The notes under the pieces were generated by a model that did no database searches, was not told the origin of the DNA, and saw only the letters and a list, made by a program, of their open reading frames with translations. From contig JANATG010000003.1 of the NCBI GenBank assembly GCA_029449235.1, positions 1,922,001-1,986,000 on the forward strand: a DNA stretch of 64,000 nucleotides. The letters run 5' to 3'. Each line of letters starts with the position of its first letter. Positions within the stretch are counted from its first letter, which is position 1. Below are positions 1 through 11,025 of this stretch, one piece after another. This DNA comes from Linnemannia schmuckeri (Eukaryota; Mortierellomycota; Mortierellomycetes; Mortierellales; Mortierellaceae). The translations under genes and the position numbers were made by a program.

Positions 1-2023
1 CTTATTCGGACGACACTTCTAACAACGCTGACTCAGTGCTAGATCTGATGACCCCTCCCATGTCCCCCACGGAGCACTCCTTTGACTTTGCAGCAACGAT
101 CAACAGTCGCTTTGACGCTGCCACAACCCTCTCGTCGTCTTCATCCTCAACCTCAACATCAGCCCATCACCAGTACCATCACCAACATCCTCAACCCTCC
201 GCCTTCTCACTCGACGAACAACTGTATTCATCCCGGACGGACAAGATAGACAGGACAGACAGGACGTCTTTATCCGCTCTTGGGACCTCGTCTCCTGCCT
301 CCTCAGCTTTTAGTTCCATTGTCTCTCCGCGGCCCGTCTCCTTTCATTGGGAGGATTATCAGAGCCTGGAGGAGGACCAGGATGATTCAAGTGACCAGGA
401 TGACTTTGATTATAAGACTCGTTACCGTCATCATCGGCCTCCACGCCAGGAGAAGTATCTGCAAAAGTATCAGGAATACGAATCTGACGACGACGACGAC
501 GATCAAGCAGTTCTAGGAGGCGCGGAGGCAGACGAGGATGACGAGGACAGGATGCGGCGGGCTTATCAGCGTCAGTTTGAGGGTCACCACTCACTGGTGC
601 GCCGGCGGTCTTCTTTTGGTGGACGTGGAACTGGTGGCGGACATGGAGTTGACTCTTATTCAGAAGACAGCAAATACGACTCGGTGCGACATGGGATCGG
701 TCAGAGTGTCTCGGATGTGAGCGAGGAGTTGGCCAAGGCTAGGATGGCTATGAATAGGGCGAGTCAGGCTATGAGAAGCATGGAGGCGGAACTGAAAGCC
801 ATGCAACTGAGTATCGGTAAGGAGGGCACTATGTCACTTTCAAGAACAAGCTGTGGTCACGCACACCCTGAGCCAGATTAGCTAACTCTCTTCTAATTGG
901 CCGTGCTATTATAGATGAGAGCAAGGCGTCAAGTGCTTCAGCGAGGTCGGCAATCGAGGAGAACTTTTGGCGGCTTGAGTGCCTTGCACTGACGCTGGAG
1001 AAGGATAAACAGGACATGAACAAGCAGCTTCAGGCCGTCGGGAAGGATACTCACCAGGCAATCGAGACAGTCACCAACTGGGAGGTCAGGATCGATTGGC
1101 TGGAAAGACGTGTCGAAAACACCTCAGAGTATGTCTCTGAACTGGTGCTCTCGGAGCAGGAGTGCATGTCGTTCATCAAGATGATCATCCAACAGAACCA
1201 ACGATATGCCATGCCAGTTATTTCCAAGGCGACCGAACGGAATATCAAACTTATGGCGCCTCCCAAACAACGAGTCATTTCTCCTTCACCCATGCGTCCC
1301 ATATCGCCTGCGCCAGCACACTCTATCCAGCCATCGCCTTCACCACCACCCCCGCCATTTGCTTCAGCAAGGGTCGGTCATATCCCGATTTCTTGGCTAC
1401 TCGAACCTATCCTCCCACCAAGACCCCCAGTTATATCTTCTGCGCGGGTGACAGAATTGCATGAATCGTCGAACAGCGGTTCGGATTCGAGCTCGACTCG
1501 CAGTAATGTTGACGCACCAGCAGAGTTTTGGCGAGACTTTTCACGGTTGACGAGAGCGTTTGAGACGGGTCAGCAACGGACCCCCTTCTCGCCGTTCCAG
1601 AGGACCAGGACTCGTAGTGCCAGCCAAGGCTATGGTTCACCAGCACCCAACTTCCAGCAAGGATCCTCCTCCACCAGCAGCAGCAGCGGTACCAGTGGAG
1701 TTGGCAGTGGTGGGAACAGTCTCTTCAAACAAGCCATGTTCCGTCGTCCCCAAGTTGAGGCCCTCTCCCCAATGCCCAAAATCCTCCCACCCGCAGTATC
1801 AGCAAGCAAGATGGCCAACGTGAAACGACGTAGCCAGAACCTAGCCCACCTTCCTGTTCATTCCTGGTTACAGTTCCAGTTCACCAAGACCATGACGACT
1901 CCTGGACCATTGGGCAAGAAGAAGAAGACGAATGTCTTGGGATTCCAACCCATCACCATCTTCCAGACGACTGCTGATGGGCTTCCGTTCGTGCCCCGTC
2001 ATGGAAGTAGCATCAAACGGTAG
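1..2023 (+). CDS. Coiled-coil protein, unknown function, 5' partial
   Basis: Two exons, 1-816 and 915-2023, joined by a GTAAGG...ATAG intron that keeps frame. The frame (first complete codon at 3) is open to the window edge, so the true start lies upstream; an in-frame ATG sits at 48. I do not recognise the family. The N-terminal part is Ser/Asp/Glu-rich and looks disordered. The middle (about 705-1250) is heptad-like: a helix rich in Ala, Met, Glu and Lys continues across the splice into a segment with LERRVENTSEYVSEL, so a coiled coil is likely. The C-terminal third is Pro/Ser-rich with SPSP and polyproline runs, then a basic end. A scaffold or cytoskeletal adaptor is possible but not shown. 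An AATAAA signal follows at 2084. Confidence 0.75.
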
Positions 2024-2083
2024 AACAACTTATATATGATTTTTTTTTCCATTTTCGTGTGTCTTGCCCTGTACAAAAATTGT

Positions 2084-2089
2084 AATAAA
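2084..2089 (+). terminator. Poly(A) signal of the coiled-coil gene
   Basis: AATAAA lies 61 bp after the stop codon at 2021-2023, after a T-rich stretch. It is a canonical hexamer at a usual distance. Confidence 0.5.
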
Positions 2090-4715
2090 GTTGAAATGAG
2101 ACACTTTCAAAGAAAATAACGCGCATGTGGTTCCATTTGAATTTATGTATAAGACATGGTGCCTGAGCATTGGTATCAGACAGACGGCAATCTTTTTTTG
2201 AATTTTATTATAACCACATGGAGGCGACTGGGCTTACTCGTGAGAATTGCAACGCGTTCTAGTCCGACCCATCTTGTTCTCCACACTCCATACCTTACTT
2301 TTTTTTTCTGCTCATCCGACAAAAAAATTCGTAACCTCGTCAGTGATAGCCGATATTGACTGGGTGATCTGAAGAACATTCTGCATGCAACAACCATGCA
2401 AAACTAAACGTTACTTATGATGTATTCTGCTATCATGGAGCCTATTGGATTGGGTCACAGTCACCTATTTCATGGACCTACCAACTTCTTCATTATCCAC
2501 GAGGTACTAAAACTCTCCCGCCCTTCCATCACTTTTTTGAATTTCCTCTTCTTTCTACTCTCCTTCCTCTGGGCACTCGGTCGCCACTTCTCATCTCCTA
2601 AGCAGCTCTCAGTTCCCAAGAACGAATCGCGACGTTCGGTTTTCTATTCGACTTGCCTTTCCAAGGTCTTCATCAACTTGAAAATAAAAAGGAAGTTTGC
2701 GGTGACAGACAATAAATATCGCTGTACTATTTTTTTTTATTTTTTGTACAAACGACGTGTCATGCAAAAATAAAAGAAAACATTGGAGAGGGTTTAGAAC
2801 AAGAAAGTAATAAACAAAATGGCTGTACACAACGTTCTGGAAAACCGTCTATTGGGAGGTAGTTACTATAAAATAATATTTTTGAAGGCGAAGAACGACG
2901 GCTATAAAGCGGCGGAGACCATGGTAGCAATCGGCTGGCAGGCTACATTACCAAAAAAAAATCCAATTGTCGGACGAGAAAAACTTTAAAGAAAACAAAA
3001 TGCACCACGCTGACACTCCATCAGTCGTTGTCAGTAGCTGGTTGCTTTGTAGCAAACCAAAACAAAGGACCAAAGGAAAAGAATGCAGAGTGCAAAAAAA
3101 AAGGAAGAGTGGCGATCTCCTAAGCTATGGCCGAAGAGAAAAAAAGGATCATAGCACTGGCATTTTTATCAAAGGCAGAACAGGCAACTAGGAACAAGAG
3201 CTCAGATTACTTTACCCGACGCGATATCGGAGAATATGTTTTTTTTTTTTTTTTTTTTTTTTTGAAATGAGGTATGAAAGTAAAGGGAGAAGTCTGCGAA
3301 CGCTTTCCGAGATCGAGGTCACCTTTTCTCATACCCAAGTCGTACCAAGGGGTTTCTTGTAGTTCTTTCTTGAAAAAAGTCGGCTCTGGACTTATCCTGC
3401 ACTATTCTTGTTCAAATTTTTATATTTTTATTCACTTAAATTTACGATTTATTAAACTTCAAAATAACCAGCAGCATTCGAAAAGAGGCAATACAAGTTA
3501 TTAAAGACCCGAGTAACGAAAGAACCACTGAGCAGGACGATTACCATTTTGCAGGCTTGTGACTTGATGAAATACAAAGTTGTCAAAGAAAGAAAGAAAA
3601 ATGATAGAGACGATGGCGAAGCTTTTTTTCATGAACACGCGTGATCGGCTGGCGCCTGAAACATCATCCAAGAAAGTAGACTCAAAGGAAAAAAGTAGAA
3701 TAAGGGACACGCCAGCCAAACGAAATGCATATCCGAGATTGTACTGCTTTGTTTCTAGTACCAAAAAAAATGTTGAATTGCCAAAGAAAAAATGGGACGC
3801 GTCAAAAAAAATCCGTATAAAACGAGGCTGCACGATCGTCGACACGTGGATCAAAGACGACGTGAAATCATATGTGCGTATCCGAAAACTCTTTTTTCGT
3901 GGGATCAGAACAGAAAATGGCAAACGAGAGATCACATCCAAAATCCATCTGCTATCGGATGCTTTCTTTATTTTTAATTGTATATTACTCTTTGCTTTTC
4001 TATACGGCACAAAGGCTAAAAAAAAGCCCTCGAATGTGCAACGAGACCGGAGGACCTTTTCTCATTCTCGGGTAGGGCCATTCGCCTAGCTCTACTCACA
4101 ATCCCATTTTTTTTTGTTTACCCACTAAACGTTTCTAGCAATTAAAAAAAACAAATCAGTCCTGAACATCACTAGGTGGGCAGCACTGTTCATTATTCTT
4201 ATATATTGAACTATAAACAACAAACAGTAAGAAAGCTAGGACAGCAAAGTAGAGACCCAAAACCAAACCGTCCATGAATCAATACCACTTATCACCGCTG
4301 GGATGTTTTTTACATTGTAAAATACAAAGGGTTCAAGTAAACAAAAAAAAATGAGAAAATCGACGGCGAGTTATTCGATGGAGCTTCTACAGAGCAATCC
4401 GGGTTTTCAGCAATGAATTCTATCACAGAATGATACAGATGCGCATTTCTGTTCACGCTGATATTTGAACCCAGTATGCCTTAATAGGCGAGGCCAATAT
4501 CTCACCTACAATCAAGGCATTCGAAGTGGTAAGCAGCTCAACTTGTCGGTCATTGCGCGTTTTTTTTATATTTGTTTTGTTAAACGAGATGAAAAGGCGG
4601 CGTAGGTGCCTATGGTCTTGCTCTCTCTTTTTTTTTTCTGACACCGTTGTTTTTATATGGGTGTAATGTATAGATATACTTAGTTTTTCTTTCGTTTCTT
4701 TCTACGTCCAAACAG
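2090..4715. other. Gene-poor, AT-rich region
   Basis: I see no gene with family resemblance. There is a T25 tract at 3239-3263 and many short A and T runs. Around 3500-4090 both strands are open for about 170 codons, but the translations are Lys/Phe-rich and low in complexity, with no recognisable domain, so I do not call them genes. Confidence 0.5.
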
Positions 4716-5212
4716 CATTCGATGGGGAGCCCTACAAGTCAAGAACGAAAAAGATCAAAACCGTACCCGTTACCAAGACTGTGCTTGAGGCAGCGCTGAA
4801 GGCTCTAGTGGATCTTCTCGAGGTTCAGTTTGATAGAAAACTGGTATCCGGACTATCGTCTCGTTCCAGCTCTGAGCTTAAGGACTTGATCATGCGCTGC
4901 GGCGCCAGACTCTGGTACAAAAGATTACAGGCTGGAAAGGATAGAGGCGTCGGACGCAACTTGCGTGACTCGTACACCGTCAAGGTTTTTGTGGCAACTC
5001 TCGGACAACTTTGGCAAGGTCCTAGGAAGCCAACAGAGAGGTGTAAACTCTTGCGAGGCTACGTTGCCCTGTCTACTGGACACCACTTACCCCTCCGAGA
5101 CGAAGATGTACGATACTTTGACATCTCTGACTGCTTTGGCATGGCTACCGACAACGCCATGCCCACGTCGAAAACCCGCCGCCTCCGTTCTCGAGCCCCC
5201 AGAGTATGGTAG
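4716..5212 (+). other. Unrecognised reading frame, possible exon or gene relic
   Basis: After a pyrimidine-rich stretch and a plausible acceptor (CAG ending at 4715) the frame from 4718 is open to a TAG at 5210-5212, about 165 codons. The amino-acid mix is protein-like: mixed helices with charged residues, for example LKALVDLLEVQFDRKLVSG and MRCGARLWYKRLQAGKDRG. A donor-like GTAAGC at 4529 would join an upstream fragment in a compatible phase, but no start codon is clear. Other short open pieces lie downstream (5418-5621 and about 5730-5880) in different frames. I do not recognise a family. It may be a decayed gene, a transposon remnant, or the last exon of a real gene. Confidence 0.3.
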
Positions 5213-6608
5213 CGCTAGTGTAATACTTGAGTCAAGGCAAGACCAACCACATTGACAAAACGTCATGACGAGAAAGCAATGGTCGCATGAAAAGATGCTG
5301 CCAAGATTCTTTTGTTATCCGCCATAGCCGATTTTGTAGTAGGACGGCCAGAGTAATCGTACTTACTGGTTGAACAGTAGCCTAAACTACTCTACCTATC
5401 CATAAGTATCTCCTGGGTTGAGAGAAATGGGTAATAATGGTGACCACAAATTTCAGGCTGATACATTCTGTCGCATCGACTTGTGGGTTTACAACCTCGA
5501 AAGAGCGCGTGGAGATGGAGCTGAATGGAAAGATTACTGTCGCAACTACAATACACGTTGTAATTACTGCCATACGCACAAAAAGAAAAACGAATCCGGC
5601 CTTTGCATTGCATCCGCATGACAATTGTATGGAAAAGAGTAGATAATTCTAGACCAAAGGTGATTAAAAAGGATATTACAACAAGGTGACCCTCTCTCAT
5701 TCACAGTACTGGTAAAAAAAATCGTGTTCAAAGAGCCTTCTCTCTCGCATCGCTGGCATTGATGAAACCGATGAAAGTTCTCATCCTATTGAGCTTGAAT
5801 CGACTATGAAGTTTATACCTAAAATTAAAGGCTCCGCTACTGGTATGATCAAAAATATGGCAAGGAAAATTCATCGCTGAAATTCAAACAAAATGATAAG
5901 TGCAAAAGAACGATATGAATCCCCGCCATGGTGCTTCTTCACAAGCGTCCTGTTGATATGAGACGCCATTATCGGTTTGCTGGTTTGATGTTGAATTGGG
6001 TGATGCAACACTGAATGCCTCAAAACATCGACAAAAGACAATGAAGCTCAGGTAAAAAAAGCGTCTATCGGCGGAACTCAAGGAGTAACGGGGACACGAA
6101 AAAAGCAGAGCTGGCTTCTGCTCATCCTCGAAAGTGTTCACGCAGCAGGCCTAGTGGCTGCTGAGTTGAAATCAAATAACAGGGACCCGAGATTCCAGAT
6201 AAGCTTTATGCTTCAGGCTATTGAAAGGAAGCAAGAAAAAAACCAGGGGAAATGGCCATGACTGTACAACGAGTCGGCAGTTTATAATTGAGTGTTGAGA
6301 ATACAGCTATACCGTAGTCGCCACTTTCTCTTTCTTATTTCTGTCTAACTCCAATGCTTATTTCGCCCATATGAATGCACGATGAAATCATTATTTCCGT
6401 GACTCGCTTTCTTGGAAGTTTCTTGATCCTTCTCAGAGCATGTTTCTTGTCTTCGCACGTCTTTCACGTACTTGTCTTTTTTTTTTTTTTTTTTAACGTT
6501 ACTTTTCTTTCAAAACTACACAGCTTCGTTTGCCCAACACAGACAGACAGATAGACAAACTACAATAGCTTCCACACCAACAACAGCAACAATTCACTCT
6601 CACACACA
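5213..6608. other. Intergenic region and promoter of the SAMHD1-like gene
   Basis: It holds small open fragments (5418-5880) without support. A T18 tract at 6477-6494 is followed by an A/C-rich leader with CAGACAGACAG repeats and CA-rich sequence running up to the start codon at 6609. Confidence 0.5.
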
Positions 6609-9419
6609 ATGGACGAAGACTCTCCTTTCCTCACCAACTCCAGTCGCAATGGAGCTACAACACCAAACAACGGCTCTCGCCTCGACATGAGCTCATTCAA
6701 CAATCAGCACAACAACGGTGCCCTCCTCGGAGGTGTCCAGCCAAGAGACAGACTCCACTACAGACGCAGCTCATTCACTCCCCTCTTCGATCGCGATGAC
6801 TCTGGAATCTGCGAAGGAGCCATTGAAAAGTACATCAATGACCCCATTCATGTAAGTCTGACTTTCATGAATGCACAGACGCTGCCGTCCCTCTTTTTTT
6901 TTTTCCTTTCTGACCACCTACCATACGAGAGCGCCACCAAATTGAGTATGGTCGTGTTATTCGTTTGTTCCCACACCATGTTCGCAGTGGTTACAGAGAG
7001 AGAGGAAGGAAAAAAAATGGATGCCCAGGAGGGACACTTTCGGGCTTGTTCTTGGTATCCCTTGAATACTAATGCTGTCAGGAGTTGATTCCTGTTGAAA
7101 TGACCATAGGGTCACGTTTTGCTGGATGCCAACACACTCAGCTGCATCGATACGCCCCAGTTTCAAAGACTCCGAGATCTTAAACGTGAGTACACTTTCA
7201 ATTTAGCGTGTCTTCTTCTGCTGTAGCATCCTCCTTTCCCCTTTTCTTTCGACGAACAGTGATCAAACTTGCAAGATTACATAAAAAATACACTGACTCC
7301 TATACCCCACTACTTTGCACACATGATAGAACTGGGCTCTGCATATTACGTTTTCCCTGGAGCAACGCACAACCGATTCGAGGTAATTTTAGAGTTGTGG
7401 TAAAGCATGAGCCGCAGCCATGTCGGCTTTATTTGACCAAAGGGACAGGTTCACTTGACTATTACACAAACCATGCAGAGTCCTGACAACCAAACTGCGC
7501 ATTTTGGTCTTTCTTCCCAGCACTCCATAGGTACTTCCCATCTTGCAGGAGAGTTGGTCGAGAGGTTCAGGGATACACAACCAGAGCTGGAAATCAGTGC
7601 AAGCGACGTCAAGTGTGTCAAGTTAGCAGGGTTATGCCACGATCTTGGTAAGCGTGTCATTTTGACAAGGAAGGATAGTGCGACAACATCGGATCAAAGT
7701 CGTCATGCATCATATTCACCAATCTCTCTGACCTCCTGCTTAATTGACAGGCCATGGACCTTTCAGTCATGTATTCGATAACGAATTCATTCCCCGCGCT
7801 ATACCTGGATCGAATTGGACACATGAACAAGGCTCCGAAATGATGTTGGAGTATCTGGTGGACGACAATCATGTCGATATTGACCGCGAAGAGATCAACT
7901 TTATCAAGGACCTCATCATGGGGGAGCGTCGAGGCAACAGCCAGTAAGTGTTAACCTCGTCGATGTTTAACTCGTTTCTTCATGACTCTTTTGGGTGAAT
8001 TCCCTCTCGAAACAAAACTAACCATGATATCATGTGTATCAATTGCTCACAACAGGCGTCATGCATTCCTGTTCGACATTGTTTCCAACAAGCGCAACTC
8101 TTTGGATGTGGACAAGTACGACTATTTGCAGAGGGACTGCTACAACGTCGGGATCAAGTCTTCGATCGACTGCTCACGGCTCATGAAGATGTCGAGGGTG
8201 ATTGACGATCAGATCTGCTGGCACCATAAGGAGGTTTATAACCTGTACGAGCTATACCACACTCGCTTCAGTCTGTTCAAGCGTGTCTACACACATAGGG
8301 TCGGCAAAGCGATCGAGTACATGTTGACGGACGCACTCTTGGCCGCCGACAGCGTCATGGGTATCTCTCAGGCGATTTTCCATGGGGATCAGTATCTCCA
8401 CTTGACCGATGACATTATTCGCCAGATAGAACGTTCGCGTGAACCTGTAAGTTTACTTTTCTTTCAACGCTTATTTTTATCTAACAAGTACGACTGTCAA
8501 CGTGCTGACCCTTGCTTTGTTGTCATGTCCAATAGGGCTTGGAGGACTCGAAGGCGATCTTGAAGCGGATTCGGACGCGGAACCTTTACAAGTTTGTCGA
8601 TGAACTTTTGATTCCTCGAGAGAAACTCGGAATTTTGACAAAGGTACTTCAGTGGTTTGGGCTTACTATTTGCTATCTGTTTAAATACCACAGTTGCTGA
8701 TCTTCTTTGCGTTGCTCTGTCTTGATCCCACAGGAGAACATCAACTCTGCGGAGATCGTGTCTTGCCAGGGATCGAACGACCACTTGCAGCAGGAAGATG
8801 TGATTGTCGAGTTTTTGAAGAATAACTATGCGATGAAAGACCAGAACCCTGTCGATGGCATCAAGTTCTTCTCCAAGACCAACCATTCTGGTAGGGACGA
8901 GCGTCAAACAAGGAGTGCTAATGCTGTAGTGATAGATCAAGGTCATTGGTTTTTTCGGTTTTTAACCGAAACCCTTTGTTTTGACCCTTAAACCCGATAG
9001 TTTCGTACCACATTCCCAAGGAGAAGGTGTCAAGTTTGATTCCAAGCGAGTTCCAGGAGAACATCATTCGTGTATTCTCGAGAGACCCGACCAAGGTCCG
9101 GGCAGTCCACGAGGCGTTCCGTCGGTTAATGTCAAGATTCTACAGGACTAGCGATGGTTCGAGCAACTTACCACCTTCGTCAACGTCCCCTTACTATAAT
9201 TCGCGGAATACGACACCAGAGAGTGCCAATGCCTATGCAGCGTCGTGGATGCAACAGCAGAACCGGCAATCTTCACCGACCCGGTACCTCGGAAACAGCT
9301 CTGGCGGCAGTGTAAAGCGTCGTGACCGGAGTCCGAGTCCCTTGTCAGGTCGACGCGTCCGGTCGAGCAGCGGGCTGAAGTCGTTGGGTGATGGCGTCAT
9401 GGATATTTCTGACAATTAG
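6609..9419 (+). CDS. SAMHD1: SAMHD1-like HD-domain dNTP triphosphohydrolase
   Basis: Nine exons: 6609-6851, 7110-7185, 7330-7382, 7521-7647, 7751-7943, 8056-8446, 8536-8643, 8734-8890, 9001-9419; 588 aa. The family cleaves dNTPs to deoxynucleoside and triphosphate and so controls dNTP pools. The HD-domain core is unmistakable: IDTPQFQRLR, YYVFPGATHNRFEHSIG, LCHDLGHGPFSH, NWTHEQGS and VDKYDYLQRDC. Expected metal ligands are present at about H125, H164, D165 and D253, with the catalytic-type histidine at about H191. There is no N-terminal SAM domain; the first 80 residues are Asn/Ser-rich and probably disordered, as is the Ser/Arg-rich C-terminal tail of about 90 residues. All nine exons join in frame. 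It converges with the ESSS gene 310 bp downstream. Human SAMHD1 needs a nucleotide-activated tetramer; whether this one does cannot be seen. Confidence 0.95.
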
Positions 9420-9514
9420 TGAAAAGTTAACTTTTTTGAACTCGCAGTTTTGATCTCCAATGGTGTTTGTTTTTCGCACTTTTCTTGTTCCGCTTTTCGC
9501 ATTTGTCAGTCTCC

Positions 9515-9520
9515 AATAAA
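9515..9520 (+). terminator. Poly(A) signal of the SAMHD1-like gene
   Basis: AATAAA lies 96 bp after the stop codon at 9417-9419, in the convergent gap before the ESSS gene. Confidence 0.5.
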
Positions 9521-9729
9521 GCAGCCATCCTTCATGCACGCACTCATATCCTGCGTTTTCCGTAGAAAAGTGTTTATTTGTTCATTCTAGTGGGAGAGTT
9601 GTGTAGAGAGGGATGTGTGTGTGGAATCATTAGACTAGCCGTTCATCTGATGACGAAGCGGATCAGCCTTAATAGAGAAAAAGAGTAGGGAAGATTGGTT
9701 GTTGATGATTACAGTCGAAGAAAAAGAAT

Positions 9730-10562
9730 TTATTCCTGCTTCTTGTACTCGACGGTCTCGCCACGGGCGGCCATCCTTGCCTTGGCCTCCCTGTAGGCCC
9801 AGGTGTGAACGTTAGTATCGGGCTTGTAGTAGACGAGGGCGGTAGCAAAGACCATGGAGCCGAAGAATCCGTAGTACATTAAAGGCTCCCAGTCCTCCTT
9901 GACGCGCTTGGCACCGGGGGCCAAAGGCTAATTATAGAGGTTGTATGTGATATCAGGGACGTGGTTAGAAAGACTGTATTTTGATAGGTTCGAGTGTGTG
10001 CTTTGATGAAGGGTTTTGTTTGTCCGTGGATCATCAGGAGGAGGCGCGTGTCTGTTGTTTGGAATTGCTAGCGCGCTTCCCGTTGCTTGTCGCTGTAGGG
10101 CCTGAGGGTTTGGAGTAGCTGGTGTGTTGTTGGCGTCTTCCTGACTTGCTCCTATTGTTCAATTGATCTTGTCCTGAAGGGCAATTATGCGATCCGGATA
10201 TGCATGTGTTGACAGTCTCTACTATTCTTTACTCCGTCCGGACAGTCAGTCTACTGCTCTGTCCTGGCCTGTATGTTTTGTCACTGATCCGGAGATCTTG
10301 CACTGCCCGATCGCAGCTTCTCGACACTTCTCAAACACTATTCTCCTTTGACGTCGCTCATTACTCCTATTTGCGGATGTCCAAAGTTGGTTTGCCCTCC
10401 TCCGCATGCTTAGATCCGTGCTTCCGTGACGACTTGATTATATACCTTCTCTCCGAAGAGGTATCCGGTAGGCTGGTTGTAGCCCTCGTGGTGACCACCG
10501 CGACGGATCTGGATGGCGCGGCGGAAGGGGGTGCGGGTGAAGGTGCGGGCGATGGCGGACAT
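9730..10562 (-). CDS. Mitochondrial complex I ESSS (NDUFB11-type) subunit
   Basis: Two exons on the minus strand, 10562-10446 and 9927-9730, giving 104 aa; the 518-bp intron runs from GTATAT to TTAG. It is an accessory membrane-arm subunit of NADH:ubiquinone oxidoreductase in the mitochondrial inner membrane. The N-terminus (residues 1-21) is Arg/Thr-rich and lacks acidic residues, as expected of a targeting sequence, and is followed by RRGGHHEGYNQPTGYLFGEK. The second exon has EDWEPLMYYGFFGSMVF, a single membrane helix, then YYKPDTNVHTWAYREAK, typical of fungal ESSS proteins. The second exon alone looks like a 64-codon frame without an ATG, and only splicing gives the complete protein. It is divergent from POB3, with starts 464 bp apart. 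Confidence 0.88.
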
Positions 10563-11025
10563 TGCTGGTTGGTGTGTTATACAAAGGAGAGAAAGGAAAA
10601 AAGAGAGGCTGTGAGGAAAGTGGATGATGATCTTTCAAGAAATCCGAAGTTGCATGTACGGACTGGACGGACGGCCTGGACGGAGCGTGTGTGAAGGAGG
10701 CGGTGAGAGAGGGCAGAGAGGGGAGAGAGAATTTAAAAGGGGTGGCTTTGCTACTAAAGTATATAGTCAATTAGAGAGGGTTCGCGATAATTGACTGTTT
10801 TTTGATGGTGGCGATGGACTGCCACAACGAACCTCAAGCCAGCCTCAACACAAAAAAATAAAGTGCAGCTGCATCGCTTCTTTCTTTTGTCTACACCTCT
10901 GTTTTTTCTCTTCCTTTTCCTCTACTTTTCTTCGGATCCACTCTCGACACTCCAAAGGAACTTTTCAGGAAAATCGAACTCAGGAAAACACTCTTACACC
11001 TTCTTATAACACCAAGCTAATCAGA
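10563..11025. promoter_or_regulatory. Divergent promoter, ESSS subunit / POB3
   Basis: The two start codons face away from each other across 463 bp. The ESSS side is purine-rich with an A/T-rich TTTAAAAGGGG stretch near 10732; the POB3 side is CT-rich (10876-10935) before the start, as in other leaders here. Shared use is inferred from spacing only. Confidence 0.5.

Noticed and set aside
10200..10694. Open frame of 164 codons (+) across the ESSS gene
   Set aside because: It overlaps the first exon and intron of the well-supported ESSS gene on the other strand and is a shadow.
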